This document shows positions 33,078 through 45,529 of a stretch of DNA of 64,000 nt, piece by piece. The notes beneath the pieces were generated by a model, which was not told where the DNA came from, searched no databases, and worked only from the letters and a program-made list of their open reading frames with translations. This stretch comes from Agarophyton chilense (taxonomy: Eukaryota > Rhodophyta > Florideophyceae > Gracilariales > Gracilariaceae). The stretch is from assembly GCA_030374765.1 (NCBI GenBank), contig JARGXX010000106.1, positions 248,001 to 312,000 on the forward strand, in the 5' to 3' direction. The translations under genes were made by a program, and so were the position numbers. Each line of letters opens with the position of its first letter. Positions within the stretch are counted from its first letter, which is position 1.

Positions 33078-36000
33078 TTGCCTCAACTAAAAAACGGATC
33101 GCGCTACACCACGAGAAGCGCTGAAGGAGAGTTCAGGGCCTTTGTTACACAACGCTTTGAAAACGATTACGGAACAATGGCAGCAACGGGAGAGAAATGC
33201 GAACGTGATAAATTGAACCAAAGTGACGCCGATTGGAGCATTGCAAACGAAAAAGCACCCCACGATGATCAGGCCCTGACAACATATTTCGAAGAGCCAT
33301 AAAGCGTACGAACGTGTGCAATTGATGGGGGTGGGTTCTTGCGCGGGGTTCTCGGAAACGAAATATTAATATTAGGGGAGGGAGAATCTCATGATCATTT
33401 CGATCCGATAGAGATCAAGAGTTCTGCAGGAAATGCAAATATCCCTGGCGATGGGGACACAAGAAATGCTCCTCATGACGAAGAAAGTAGTTTTGGAACG
33501 GATGTAAGTGATGTAATCTTTCCTGACATCTTTTACTATCATCATGAAAAGAAAAAGGAGATGTATTGCGAAGAATCTAAGTGTGGCAGCGATGGAGGCT
33601 CATCATCCGTCGACGTAGCTCCTTATGAATTACCCCCAACAGAGCATGGGGAACAAAACGAAAGCCCTCTTCATATTTCCAGTTATAAGAAATTGGTCAG
33701 GTTTTTGTCAAGCACTTTCGGCAGGCAACATGATGGAGGGCAGCAAGCATCAGCAGCTATATGATTCGAAAGTTGAATACGAAGTAACGAACACTGGATA
33801 CATCTTTTTGTTGAACATAGTCTGACGCTTTCTGCTCAAGATGGGATATTGAACTTTGTCCAAGCTCTTCTTGCAGCAGTACAGATGCAACGAAACTTTG
33901 AAAAGTACACAAAGTTTCGTGCCGTCTACTACCTCGCTTGTAGAAAGCATATATTGCTCCACCGAAATACACCTCAAATAGAGACTGCAAACTTGACCTG
34001 CGACGTATGTAATGACATTGGAACATCTCCTGACCTTGTGAAGTTCCAGCACCTCCCTCTTATGCCCAGATTTCGTTCAAGGGCTCAAAATGAAAAGAGC
34101 TACGGACACGTATTTAGCCATCACCCGGAACAATGTGACATGGGGCGATCTTTCGAGAATTAGAATGAGAATCGGGTTTTGGCATATGAAGATTTCTTTG
34201 ATGGAGCGTTTTAGAGTCGTATTGTACGAGCGAACTGTCAAAGCCGAGATGTGCCCTACGAAGTCTTCATCCCACTTAGTACAGAGGGGTTTGAAACGTT
34301 CAGTAACGAAAGATATGATTGCTGGCCAATTGCTGCGCTTAACTGCAACTTGCGTCCGACTGAACGATTCCTCGTCAAAATCCTCATACCAATCGGCTTC
34401 ATACAAGGGCCGTCGGAGCCAGATCGAGTTGATACGTGGCTTGAACCTGTCTTAGAGGAATCCAACCGAATCAATCATGGCCATAAGGAGCCGGTAATGT
34501 TTCACGACGGTGTAGAACGAAGAATCCGTGTGCATATAATTTATCAGACAGGTGATAAACCTGCAGTGAACCAGCAGGCAGGGGTGCTCGGACACAACGG
34601 GAGGTTTCCAAATCGTTTCTGCCCATTTGCCGGAGTCTGGAATCCAGCTAAAAAGCACATGTACTATCCGACCCGTTGTTTTGTGTTTACCCTACTAGAA
34701 ACGATCCTAACCGGTTCCGAAAAACTTCAGGTGGTCGTAATGAAAAGACGGAGGTCCGCCAACTCTTGAATCTAGCTGGTCTGGAGTACCAAACTGAAGA
34801 GGAAATTGAAGATACATTGGTTAAGTTAGAAAGCATCAACCAGTCCTTCTCGGCAGGAGCCCTCGAGAGAAAACAAACGGGAATCAAGAGGAGAACCATA
34901 CGGCTGTCTTTTCATTCTATATATCCCTACACATCATTTCTGTTGGATACCATGCACAACTTGTCCAACATGTGCAAGGATTTAATGGAAATTTTCAAGG
35001 GGAAATGTTCACATTTAACAAACACCAACAGAGCAGGTAATCAGTTCATAGTAAGCAGTTTGGGATGGAAACAAATCGACGAGGAGATGGCATCATTGCC
35101 ACTGGTAGTGCTACATGTGCGTTTTCCGATTTGACTCTGAATGTATCGCATAGAAGGAAGTGGAAAGCTGCAGAGTGTATATCTTTCCTCTCCGACTTTT
35201 CCGTCTTACTTTTCGATGGTGTTCTTCCTACAAGATATGTTAAAAATATGCACCCCTTATCAAAACCAGTCGAGCTCTCAAGAAGACCAGCACTCTACCA
35301 GAAAGACGTATATGCATTAAATCGACTTGGTGTCAAACTCATCTATGACTTTGACAAACTTTACTATTGATACGACATCAGAAGGGTGGATGCTTGTAAG
35401 TCTACTTTTCACGATGTTGCTCACGTTGGTTGGATGGTTGTGAACAGTGTGAGCCGTTTGTTAACTACAGTCAGTTCTGGGTCGAGAGAAACATTTGTTT
35501 TGTGAAAAAATCTTTCCACTCGACTGTGCTTGCGGCCGAATCAATGAGTGAGAAAGGAAAGATGCGTGAAAAAGTCAAGATCTACTTCCGAAAACACTTA
35601 GATTGCGAATGACTGGCTGCTGTTAACACAACTGACAAAACTATGCCATCCGTACTAGCTCTTCACGATGAACATAGTCTTACCAACCTCAAATACGCTC
35701 GCCGGCGTACTAGAGAGCTTCTGCCAAGCTATATCGCGCGTTCCCAAGGCCCTGATAAGGACGTTACTGATAAATCAGTGCAATCCAGCGCAATATTCTT
35801 CTACGGAAGGCTTCAAGTCGTAGTTGGAGATGGAGTTCAAATCATCGGTGCAAAAGACGCGAGAAGACACAAACGTGATATGCGTCGATTGGACTGGTAT
35901 TTTGCCGCTGAGGTTTTAGATGAAGATATGAGCAGAAAGAACGTCTACTACGGAAAAATGCTCAGGTTTCTTCGTTACAGATTCCTGAGAGAAGGAAGTT

Positions 36001-36290
36001 CTAAATACAGAGATCCGGTTCTAGCAGAGTAGGCCTCCAGATTGCACGTCAACCATTATGGTCATGTGTACAAAGCAACGCAAATTCAAGACTCGTTTTG
36101 AGAAGCTATTGTCGAAGACATCTCGACGGTTATGTATTCTGTTGGTGTCATCGAACACCTCTCCGTAAGAGCAAAGAAGAGAACACTTTAATTTTGGATC
36201 CCACACGGGAGGTGCACGGTCTCCTGGATCCAGACAGACGCTTTCTGGAAGATGTCAACCAGACTTTGGTTGTGATGCGTCGCTGATGCT
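33078..36290 (+). pseudogene. CACTA/Plavaka-type transposase relic
   Basis: This transposase family (Tnp2-related) cuts and pastes large DNA transposons. From 33078 to 34769 one frame holds an acidic N-terminus, a Cys pair (CDVCND), FQHLPLMPRF, DFFDGAF, then VFIPLSTEGFETF and CWPIAALNCNL, GFIQGPSEPDRVDTWLEPVL and GRFPNRFCPF. Later segments in shifted frames give FLLDTMHNLSN (the conserved D..MH motif, near 34945), RKWKAAECISFLSDFSVLLF (35160), PFVNYSQFWVERN (35455) and SVGVIEHL (36140). Stops include TAA 33300, TGA 33762, TAG 34161 and TGA 34767, plus at least three frameshifts. Terminal inverted repeats were not located. Confidence 0.75.
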
Positions 36291-36299
36291 TTAGTGGGC

Positions 36300-36860
36300 T
36301 TCTTAACTATGGTTTTTGGGTGGCTTTGGAGATGATACCCGAACGCGGTTTTTGATCTCATCTGAAACAGATTGGAAGACGAAACGCGCGAGACGGAAAA
36401 CGAAACGCGCGAGACGGAGGAAGAAACAACTTCAAAACTGGAAGACATAAAAAGGGAGATACAATGGCATGATGTTCGAAGGGATGAGTTGTGAGAACTC
36501 AATACAATGCAATGCCTGAACAAAGGGTGATTTTGGACCCAAATAGGGAGCAGGTGGTTCAAGAAGGACAGGCGGGTAGCACTACTGGAAGCAGTAAACT
36601 GGTAAGGAATCACAGAGAAAAACTTGTCCAATAAAGAAACCTCGATATCATCCATGGGTTGTTCCCTCGAAAATGCGTCCGTATGATACGATTGCAGCAC
36701 TACGCGTACTTTTTAAGAAGCTTCAGAGCTGTATCATTTGTAGTACGCGTTCAAGACCGTGTAACATCAGCGGAGGATGAATGAAGGTGTGCCAGAGGGT
36801 ATGGGTAGATTAGCAGCAAGTGCCAGAAAAGGGTCTTACAGTACCGTGAATGTAGCACTC
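36300..36860. other. No gene; short tandem repeat
   Basis: A 19-20 bp unit (acgaaacgcgcgagacgga) occurs twice in tandem at about 36378-36417. The rest has no recognised coding. The 3' end of the CACTA-type element should lie here, but no CACT-type terminus could be paired. Confidence 0.4.
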
Positions 36861-36869
36861 ACATACTGG

Positions 36870-39085
36870 GGACACAGTAACTCCTATGCTCCGTCTCATC
36901 CTCCACCCCCTTCTCCACAACCCCTCCACCCCCATCTCAAAACAACGACAAGTAAAGCAGCTCGTTCTTTTCATCTCCCACATAGCCTCCGACGTTGGCC
37001 GCCGAAAAGCAAATGTGCTCATGGTCGTCCGCTACGACCCACACTTCTCCAAATAAACCCTTATGATAACCATCTCCTTCTCCTGCCAATGCATTGAAAT
37101 CCAGGAAAAGCTCTTTCAGCACTGCATCGGTTCCTTTCAATTCGTCCCTTACACCATCAACGTCACTCTCAACAACGGCTTCTTGCCCAAAGTCTACCCC
37201 AACAATCTAATCGATTTCTTCAATCATCAATTCTCCATCGCACACCAACACTGCACCCTCTTCCACCCCGATATCCAACATTCACAAACCGGTTGCCCCA
37301 ACTCCGCCAAATCTACGACAGCCTCCCTCGAGCACATCGCCTTCCCTGCACTCAAAGCCGTTAACATGCGGTTTAAAAATGACAAAGTCATATGGCATTG
37401 CCTCCAGATAAACGAAATAAACTCCTTCATCGGCTTCATTCAGCTCTACATTGACAAGTCCTCGACCTCTTGTAATGTATCCTCCGTCACGTCCCACCTC
37501 CTCCACATCACTCTCCTCAAAGTATTGGACTCCGTCAAACGAAAATGCATCTCCCAAATCCTCACACTCGTCGGCAACCTACCACACTCCTTCCAACCCA
37601 CCGCATCCACCTCCAAAGCAGACGTAAATACCCGCCGGGCCGCCGGTATACATCTTGAAAAAAGAATGGAACCCACACAAGCCGCCATCAAAACTACCAT
37701 CTGGCCCCTACCCTCTTCTGGTATGCTCGGCTTCCCCTTCCGCGACGCTGACAAATTCTTACATCAATGCAACCCACCTCCTCGCAAGCTAATACGCATA
37801 CATCTCTGAAGCCAAAGATATACTCGCCATTTCCCAAGGAAGACGCCCCCAGAGACCGGGTCACCGTTGTCTTCTCATTCGACACCTCCTTCCCGAACTC
37901 TCTCACAATGCACCCCCCCGCACCCCGCAGCACACACCCAATACCCGAAAGCTGCACGACTCGCTCATCCATGACTTCTGGCAAGGGCTTTTCTCTCGAA
38001 AAACAGGAGTTGCCCGCACCAAAGAATAGTAAGCTCTCAAAACCCTCAAAGCCGTCTTCCTCGCGAAATACAGCTCCATTCTCGAATCATATTCTTCCGA
38101 AACATATCCTAAAGACTCCCTCTCTACAGCATCTTCGCATTCGAACCCCTCCACAACTTTCAACTCGGAATCTCCATTCTCATCAAACTCAGGGCCATCG
38201 AAAACGATCAAGTCCGAAACTCTCTCCGTCATAAGTGGCACCTCCAACACCTCTAACGCCTTCAAAACCGTCCAAACCTCCATACTTAACCATTCAAAAT
38301 CCCTTTTGGCTGCAATCGAAGCTCCCTCCCACGACCAAGGTCTCCGCACAGACTTAGCGCAACTTCCGACAGCGCTCGTAACCTCGACGGATTCTTTACT
38401 CCCGAAGGCATACGCAGCATGCTCGATCGAAAGGCTACCGCGCTCATGACATGGTTTTCTCCATCATCGGGGCCTGGTTGGACAGATGCTGCACCAAAAT
38501 ACATATCGGCCCCTTTACTACCGTTTTCGAGGGAAAACCAGACCTCCTCGATATTGCCATGCTCTACAACACCTTACCAAAACAGACAGAAGACATACTT
38601 GCAACAATCGAGGACCAGATTCGCTCTTTTAAAGCCGCTACAGTCACAACGCTCGGCCTTCACTACACCTCCAACCTGGCGCCCTTCAGTCCCACCTCCT
38701 CCATAACCTCATCGGAGACATTGAAAATTACGGAGAGCTCTACTGCAAGGATGCTGGCATCTACGAACCCGCCCATATCCTTTTCAAAGCCCTTTACCGT
38801 CACACCTTCTAGCGACGATCTACAGCCCAAACCGAACTTATCCGCACCACCGAACGGTTGCACGCACTCTACAACTCAAATACCATCCCCTCCAAGCCTT
38901 CTCTCTTCTCTTATTTCTCCTAAACTTCTCTCACACCGCCTCCCAACTCGCCAGGGCGAAAGCCATCGAATTAGCAGCGACGGCAGTCAGAATGGAACAG
39001 GCAAAGCACAGAGTCGCTTTTGGTTTGAAGCACACTAGCAAAGCGAAAGCGAAAGAGCAAAGAAATGAGCTTATGAAGTGACGAG
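36870..39085 (+). pseudogene. Unrecognised gene relic with C-ending codons
   Basis: Plus-strand frames with a strong preference for codons ending in C (CTC, TCC, GTC, ATC) run through the region and switch frame several times. The best parts are KQLVLFISHIASDVGRRKA near 36940-37040, the 248-codon frame 37063-37809 (PALKAVNMRFKNDKVIWHC, FIGFIQLYIDKSS), MVFSIIGAWLDRCCTKIHIG with TEDILATIEDQIRSFKAATV at 38451-38690, and the C-terminal ARAKAIELAATAVRMEQAKH near 38945-39080. The original was about 700 residues and mostly helical, with a Lys/Arg-rich tail. I recognise no family. The codon bias differs from that of the transposons and suggests a well-expressed host gene. Confidence 0.45.
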
Positions 39086-39353
39086 AAGGCCCCCCGGTCT
39101 ACGATTTCAGATATACAACAAAAAGAGGAACATTCGGAAAAGATGAAGTGATTGATATATATTAAAGAATGATTCCCCTCTCTTACTTGGTACAAGGTAG
39201 GAAAACAAACACTACTAAAGTAGGATGAAAACCATCGATCACGCCTTTTGCCAGCGACGTTGGTAGATAACTGTGAGGCACGGCGCTTTCCTGACAGAGT
39301 AAAGTGACAATAGTGGAGAAGTCTGCTACAATCTCCACAGCGCCAGAGATTCT

Positions 39354-41262
39354 CTACGGGACTGCCATGTACACCATGTCGTACGCATCCTCAGCCTTCG
39401 AAGCCCTGTCCATTAAGCACTTTCCTCTGCACAACGTGCGGGATGGACGCGCCTTTCTCACCACGGGCTCTGCATTTCGTTTGATCTTCTTTATTTTCGC
39501 CTTTTCTTTCTCTTCGGGCTCGATGAAAACGGTTTTGCTCCCCTCTTCCTGCCGCCCACCTAGCTGTGCCATGTGTTTAATAGAGTCTGTAACACCTTGG
39601 CCCTTTTCACTGTGCTTTTCGACATTTGTTGCCTTGAACTTGACTCGCTTGACTAAGTCAATGCCGCTGCCACTCCCTCCTCTTTCGCTCGTCTTTGTTT
39701 TCCCTACCACATTTTGCTTGCCATCGATCACCTTGCCGCTCGCCCGGACGCCCTGTAGTACACTCCTCCTTGATGGTATGCTCGCCTCATACTGTAAAAC
39801 GTTTTCGGGTCCGGCGCTCTGGCTTGCAGCGCTCTCACGAAATTTCTTATCTACTTTTTCTTTCTTCTCAGTATTGCTTTTTTCGTCATGTTAGCGCTAG
39901 CCGCACGTGCCCCCCATCTTCATATCCGCTAATACCACAGCTTGGCCCTCCACGCCCCTGGCCTTTGCAACAACCCTGCCCCAGCCCCCGGCATCAAATG
40001 TCTGGTGCGGCACACGAGCCACGACGCGGAAAAATTATCCGTCGGGTTGCAAAATGTTGTAATGTGGCGAGCCAGTGACCAACTCGCCGTCGACGATGGC
40101 TATGGCAGAGAGCGTTGTGACGTCCTCAATACCACCAAAAAAATCTCATGCCGCATGTTTCCGTCGCCTTATTGGGCGACTACGGGCTCGTGGTTGGTAT
40201 AATTGTCGCCCGTTTCTTCGCGTTTCGCCTCGGCCTTCAGGCTACTTTTGTTTTTCATTTCCACTCCGCTCATGTTCCCTTGCAGGGAGCGCATGGAACC
40301 TGGAAATTGTCGACGCTTTTCTCACTGCACGCCATGGCTTATATACGTCCCCTTTCTTCAGATTTCATTTTTTGCAAAGACGACACGCGTATTTGGATGC
40401 AGCACTTTTGTCAGCCATATCTGGATCCTGTACAGCTCATACAACTACAAAAGCTAGTAGGACAATGGAATTTGATATTTGCAAACAATGAGCTCTTTGA
40501 ATACATACACCATTGCGATTCGTTAATTAGCCCTATACGACCCGCTCGTACTTCTTCACCAAACCCTATAGCACATATTTTAGATTGCTTCGTTCCCCCA
40601 CCTGAAACGAGACCTTGCTTCTTCTACCCTGACGCCCGCTCCCTGTAGTCCTCTCCCATAGCAAGCAGCCAAGCGTTGGCTGGCTGCCGATTATAGCTGT
40701 TACTTTCAGCTAAGCCACGGTGTTCCACTGCATTCCTGAGTTTCTCGCGACTTTTCGTTGCCGACTCCCCGGCCTTCTTTGCAGCTTCCTGTTGCGTCTT
40801 CTCAAAATTTTCAAGCTCCATTCTTAGTGCCCCACACTTTACGTATTCCTCTGCCTGCTCCAGCGTCTGTTTTTCCATCTTTTGGAGCTTCTACTCGCCC
40901 TTCTTCGCTTGGTGTTCTGCTGCCACCTCCTCGTTCTTTATAAGCAGCACCTTCCACCTGGCATTTTACCTCTCCGCTGCGTTCTGGCTCGCGATCCCGC
41001 CGAGATTTCCGGATTCTACCCTAAGCTCCACGACTTTTTCTGCTTCTGTTTCTATTTCAACGCTCTCCTCCAAGCTCGTATGCGGCCACAGTGCCTCGGA
41101 CGTCTTCGGCACGCCTTTCACAGCAATCAAATCCGCTTCGATTTCCGCCATCATTACGTACTCCTCCATTCTCATCAACATGGCTGCGCTGCTGACCGAG
41201 TCCACTTCCTGGTACGCGTTCAGCGTCGCCTTCGTCAGCAAAAAATGATAAAATATCAATAA
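39354..41262 (-). pseudogene. Unrecognised coiled-coil protein relic
   Basis: On the minus strand from 41259 one frame runs AYQEVDSVSSAAMLMRMEEY, then DLIAVKGVPKTSEALW, through two stops into a Glu/Lys/Ala-rich coiled coil (KMEKQTLEQAEEYVKCGALR, EKTQQEAAKKAGESATKSRE) to 40624. After about 400 bp of poor reading it resumes near 40150 (GGIEDVTTLSAIAIVDGELV, HQTFDAGGWGRVVAKARGVE) and continues as a strongly basic/acidic tail (TEKKEKVDKKFRES ... EPEEKEKAKIKKIKRNAEP) to 39354. The pieces have the same strand and similar style and may be one gene of about 600 codons, or two. No family was recognised. It is convergent with the previous relic. Confidence 0.45.
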
Positions 41263-41299
41263 AAAACCAAAATCGAATGGTTTCTTTGATATCAGAGTA

Positions 41300-43960
41300 G
41301 TAGGAAAAGAGATCTAAATGGCAACAACTGCTGAGTAGACGGCAGCACAGAGTTCCCATTCATTTGAAATAGAGATGGTCATATTGTAGATGTACCACAT
41401 GCCGAGCTCCATGAGAGACGACGGAAAGTATAACAACGAGTTGCGGATTAACTTTTGTTCTTCTCCGTCACACTCATTTCCTAATTGTAGTATGTATGAC
41501 CGTGAAAATGGACACTGTGAATAGATGTATCTTCTGATTCCATGGTGGTCAGACTTCTCTTTTTTCAAAAGACAGTTCTTCGGAAAATTTCAATGCGAGG
41601 CAGAGCGCTTTGATTTCTATTCTAGAAAATTCAAGCTGTTCAGAACAATTCAGTACAGCTTACCAAAGAAATTCCGGAAGTTGTCTAAACGGACCAACAG
41701 TCTAGGATGAGTATCGACCCTTTCTATTTGCTCGAGATTTTTTTTCATGAGTTTCTCTATATATTGAGCATGATTGTGAAGATTGATGCTCTCTGCAAAT
41801 TTGGTTTGAGCCAAATTCCATGGCACTTGTTTGAGATTAAGCATTTAGGGCCAAAACAGGTCTTTGCTGTACTGACGACAAATAATATCTTATTTGCGCC
41901 CGAAGTCAGAAAACTCTCTTTGTGAGCACTGGTACATATTGGGTTTTAAAGTTTTCCGGGAGATAAGAACTGTTCCCAGACGGGGCGTGGTGATAACTGC
42001 GTCAGAGTTTTAGGACAAAGAGAAAACCAAGTTTGCTAATGAAGGGAGGGGGGAGAGAGAATCGAGAAGGGTGGTAGGGGAATAGGAGGAGAATGGTGCG
42101 ATGGGGCGTTTGAGGGTTGAAAGAACTGAGTGCAAAAGGTAAGGAGAACTCATTAAGCCTAAGCAAGCGACAGGAGGATGGAGAGGGTATACCACGGGAG
42201 TCCAAATGAGATATTTATTCCAAGGCAGCTGAAGGCCGGTGACGAAGTAAATTGTTTTGGCCCAAATGGCTGCTGCCCGGTGAAGCTGGTGATGTTCATG
42301 AATAGGAATCTATAGAGATACGGAAGGAAAAGTTCATCTGGAATCGAACTGCGACTCTCACTTTGGGCTCTAGGGGGATTGGAAACGACATTTCCGTAAA
42401 TGTTTAGGGAAGCTTGTGTCAACGGGCGTGAATTGCGATTCGAATAAAATTTCCTGGAGTTTTCCCTCCAACATAGCTTTTGAGCACACTAGACTGCCAT
42501 TTTGAGAACATAGACGATGCCGAAAATGTGTTCGAAGCCAACATCGCTCAGAAGCCATGTATCAAAGGTGTTTTGCCGTTGGCGGTGTGCCTTGAGAATA
42601 CCGTGAGATAGTTTCAATTAAAGCCAGACGGCATTCTGCACGCTTACTCATTCGGTACGGAGCTGAAAAGATTCTCTCGTTTAATGGGACCGCTTTGTAG
42701 TTATGCCTCTTTGACTTCAGCACGTCCAAGAAGGAAATCGAAAAATTTTTTAATCAGAGGAGGAATTTGATCACGGCTATTTAAGAGGTAGAAGAGTCCT
42801 TCTTAGTCTCATCTTTTTGAAAGTCACTACTCCCATGCGTCATGATGTGGGCTGTTTTGAGTTTGTGTATCAGATGTGACGTAATTACGTCAGCTTCCAA
42901 GGACTCGTCTTGTTCTGGTACGTCGACATATGCGTCTGTCCAGTTCAAATCATGTTCTTATTCGAATGCTTCGTCGGCAATCCATGGTTGGGCGAATTCG
43001 AGTTTCTTTTTCAAGACCTGAGAGTTTCTGATCTTCGTGTAGATATCATCGAGTACCTGGACTCGGCTAGACTACATGTTTTTGAGAGGCACGTGTGTTG
43101 CGATGAGCGACGACTGGCCTATATCCCAGGAACGATCACATTGGCTTGCAGACACCATGAGAGCTGGATTGAAGCTGGGCTAATTGGAAGGGTCTTTACT
43201 TAGCGAGTCATTGTGCTTCAGAATGAATGCCTAGGGAGGAGGGTTTTTGGTTACACGAACTGGTTCGTGCTGAAAGCAGATTTCGACACTCATCCTACTA
43301 GCTACGGCTTCAATATCGGGGTCTAAAGATATTGCTTGGTTAGTTTCGGGGTAGGGTGATCTGGTTTATTTAAGGTCGGGGTCGGTGGTGACAATTCTGG
43401 AAACAGTACCTGTATCGAGCTTAAGCTCTTCGATCCTCGAAAGATCCTCGAAGTAGTTCTTCTTTAAGTTGATCTCAAGGAAACAACCTGAGATTTTTGT
43501 TTTCGACAGCCATGGGTCTTCCATTGTAATATATGCAGCATACGAAAATTGTTGGTTGAGCTTCGACAACCGTAACAGTCACCCACTCTGTCCGGAAGAA
43601 GTTGTTACTGATTTTAAAGAACGCATAGACTTCTGTTCCTCGTGAGAGATACTTGCGGGTATTCGTTGAACAACAAGATTGGCATGTGAGATAGAAATTG
43701 TTTTTGTCGTGAGCAAACCGGCCTTCCAAGCTGCAGGTCTCCCATGCTCGAAAGACTTTTTCAAACGCAATAGATAGTGTTGAAATCAGCATATTGGCAC
43801 TGTATTGTGGAACAGACTCTTCATTTGATCCGAGGTAGCGTGGGGGAATCTGTGAAGACGCTTCGAGAGCGAAAGATCTTTACTCCTGTGAGCACTATCC
43901 GTCAGACTGGTTATGGTAGATGGGTGATGTGGAGCTATCTCAATATACAGGCGTGTAAGG
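41300..43960. other. No supported gene
   Basis: Short ORFs on both strands (for example 42910-43203 plus, 43792-43475 minus) are weakly protein-like but carry no motif. No repeat shared with other parts of the window was noticed. Confidence 0.35.
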
Positions 43961-43969
43961 CATCGCTGT

Positions 43970-44880
43970 ATAGTTATGTTGAAGAAAACCTGGGTAAAGT
44001 ATGCAAAGGATTCCCGAAAGCGACGTACAAGTGTTTGGGGATATTCAATGTGGTGGAGTATCTGTTTACATCGGGTTCAAGAAATAATGGGGAGATTCTT
44101 TCTACTAGGTCAAATGTGAACTCGGTCATCTGTTCATGTAAGTAATAGAACTTAAGCGTCCATAAATACTTGATCATCTTCGCTTCCGCACAATTAGGGT
44201 CACAGCCATGCGTGTAGACCTCTCGTGGTGTCTCCAGAGCAAGGACGTTTCCCAGGTACTCGCCTATATGAGCGGCATTCTTAACACCTTCAGTACATAA
44301 GCGCGACTTGATGTAGAATATAAATAGGATCCAAATGCAGAGCCCCGGAGTCTGCTGCCGAAAAACGAGCAGCTTAAAAAACCGCCTTCAATAACTTCCT
44401 TGCTACCATTGGCAGTACCAGTGTTGATTTTGGGGGACACGAGCGAATTCGTTCGTCTCTCTTTGATCTTCGACGAAAACGCCACGTATCTTAGACGACA
44501 CAGATCCTTCCGCGAACGTTTGAGTTGTGAAAGGAGGGCAATCCGGACGATGCATCCACTAATGACCATTCTTGTGGGAAGCAGCGCACTATGAGTTTGC
44601 TTTACGGGCAACGAATATCATTTTGGAGGGGTGAGACTTGAGGATTGTAATGCGGGCCCCAAGCAGAGATCCAAGTTCGTTAAGTAGATCATCCTGGCTG
44701 ATCGAACTGTTTCCAGTGATTACCTTCACAGCCCTTACAGCTTCATATAGAGCGATACTTGGCTGGTTCTTGTCTTTCAATCGTTGGGAAGATTCACTCT
44801 CAATCGAATTTGTTGAGTTCAATGCTTTTTGGCCACTTTGCACCGCTTTCTTGATCACACCAAGGCGGAGATTGGACACA
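43970..44880 (-). pseudogene. Unrecognised relic, minus strand
   Basis: Minus-strand fragments 44879-44589 (LRLGVIKKAVQSGQKALNST, SISQDDLLNELGSLLGARIT) and 44290-43974 (GEYLGNVLALETPREVYTHG, FLEPDVNRYSTTLNIPKHLY) read as hydrophilic protein in different frames with stops between. A plus-strand alternative exists for 43777-44145. I cannot decide the family. Confidence 0.3.
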
Positions 44881-45095
44881 AATATTTTCTCGAATGGGGA
44901 GCTGGAAAGTTTTTTTGTGAGTCACTAACTAAATGAAGGATGATTTGGTTGGTAGTTGGGTCCGGAAGCTTAGCGTTCTCAATAAAGATCATAGCAAACA
45001 ATTGACAATCTCTTTCAAACATTTCATTGTTACAAAGAGACCTATTTAGACAGCTTGAGCCCTTTCAATTGTTACGTATATGATTTAGAGGGTTT

Positions 45096-45523
45096 TCAAG
45101 AAGAATGGATGTATTTGTGGACGTCTTGCATCATACTGAAAAGTGGTGTAACGGTTTTCGTCGGCATGTCTTCCGGAACTAATTCGATAATCGTTTCAAT
45201 CATATTCGTGTAGTCGCGGTCATCATCGTTTGGTTCAAGGCAAAGGGAGTTATCAGAAGTGGCATTATCAATCATAATGCGAGATACTTCGTCCGTTTCA
45301 AAGTACAGACAATCGTCTGGCGATAACCACGCGGCCTTAGCATGCTTACAGCCTCCTCCTGCCATTTTTGTATACACACGGGACAGTTTTTTGGCATCTT
45401 TGCGTCACTTGTATTTGTTCGTGGCTGATGTAAAAGGGAAAGGATCAATCGGCTTTCTTGAAGCGACAAGAATGTCTTGGTCCATAAATATCCTCTAATC
45501 AGGCGCTTGAGGGCTCCTGTCAA
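45096..45523 (-). pseudogene. Unrecognised relic, minus strand
   Basis: Two overlapping minus frames (45523-45272 and 45377-45096) suggest one protein with a shift near 45370. The upper part has KMPKNCPVCIQKWQEEA with a Cys pair; the lower is acidic (CLEPNDDDRDYTNMIETIIE). It may belong with the fragment at 43970-44880. Function unknown. Confidence 0.3.
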
Positions 45524-45529
45524 CTCTAG

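Noticed and set aside
37282-37557. Minus-strand ORF with acidic, protein-like translation
   Set aside because: It is the complement of the C-ending-codon plus-strand frame, whose reading continues more consistently; treated as a shadow.
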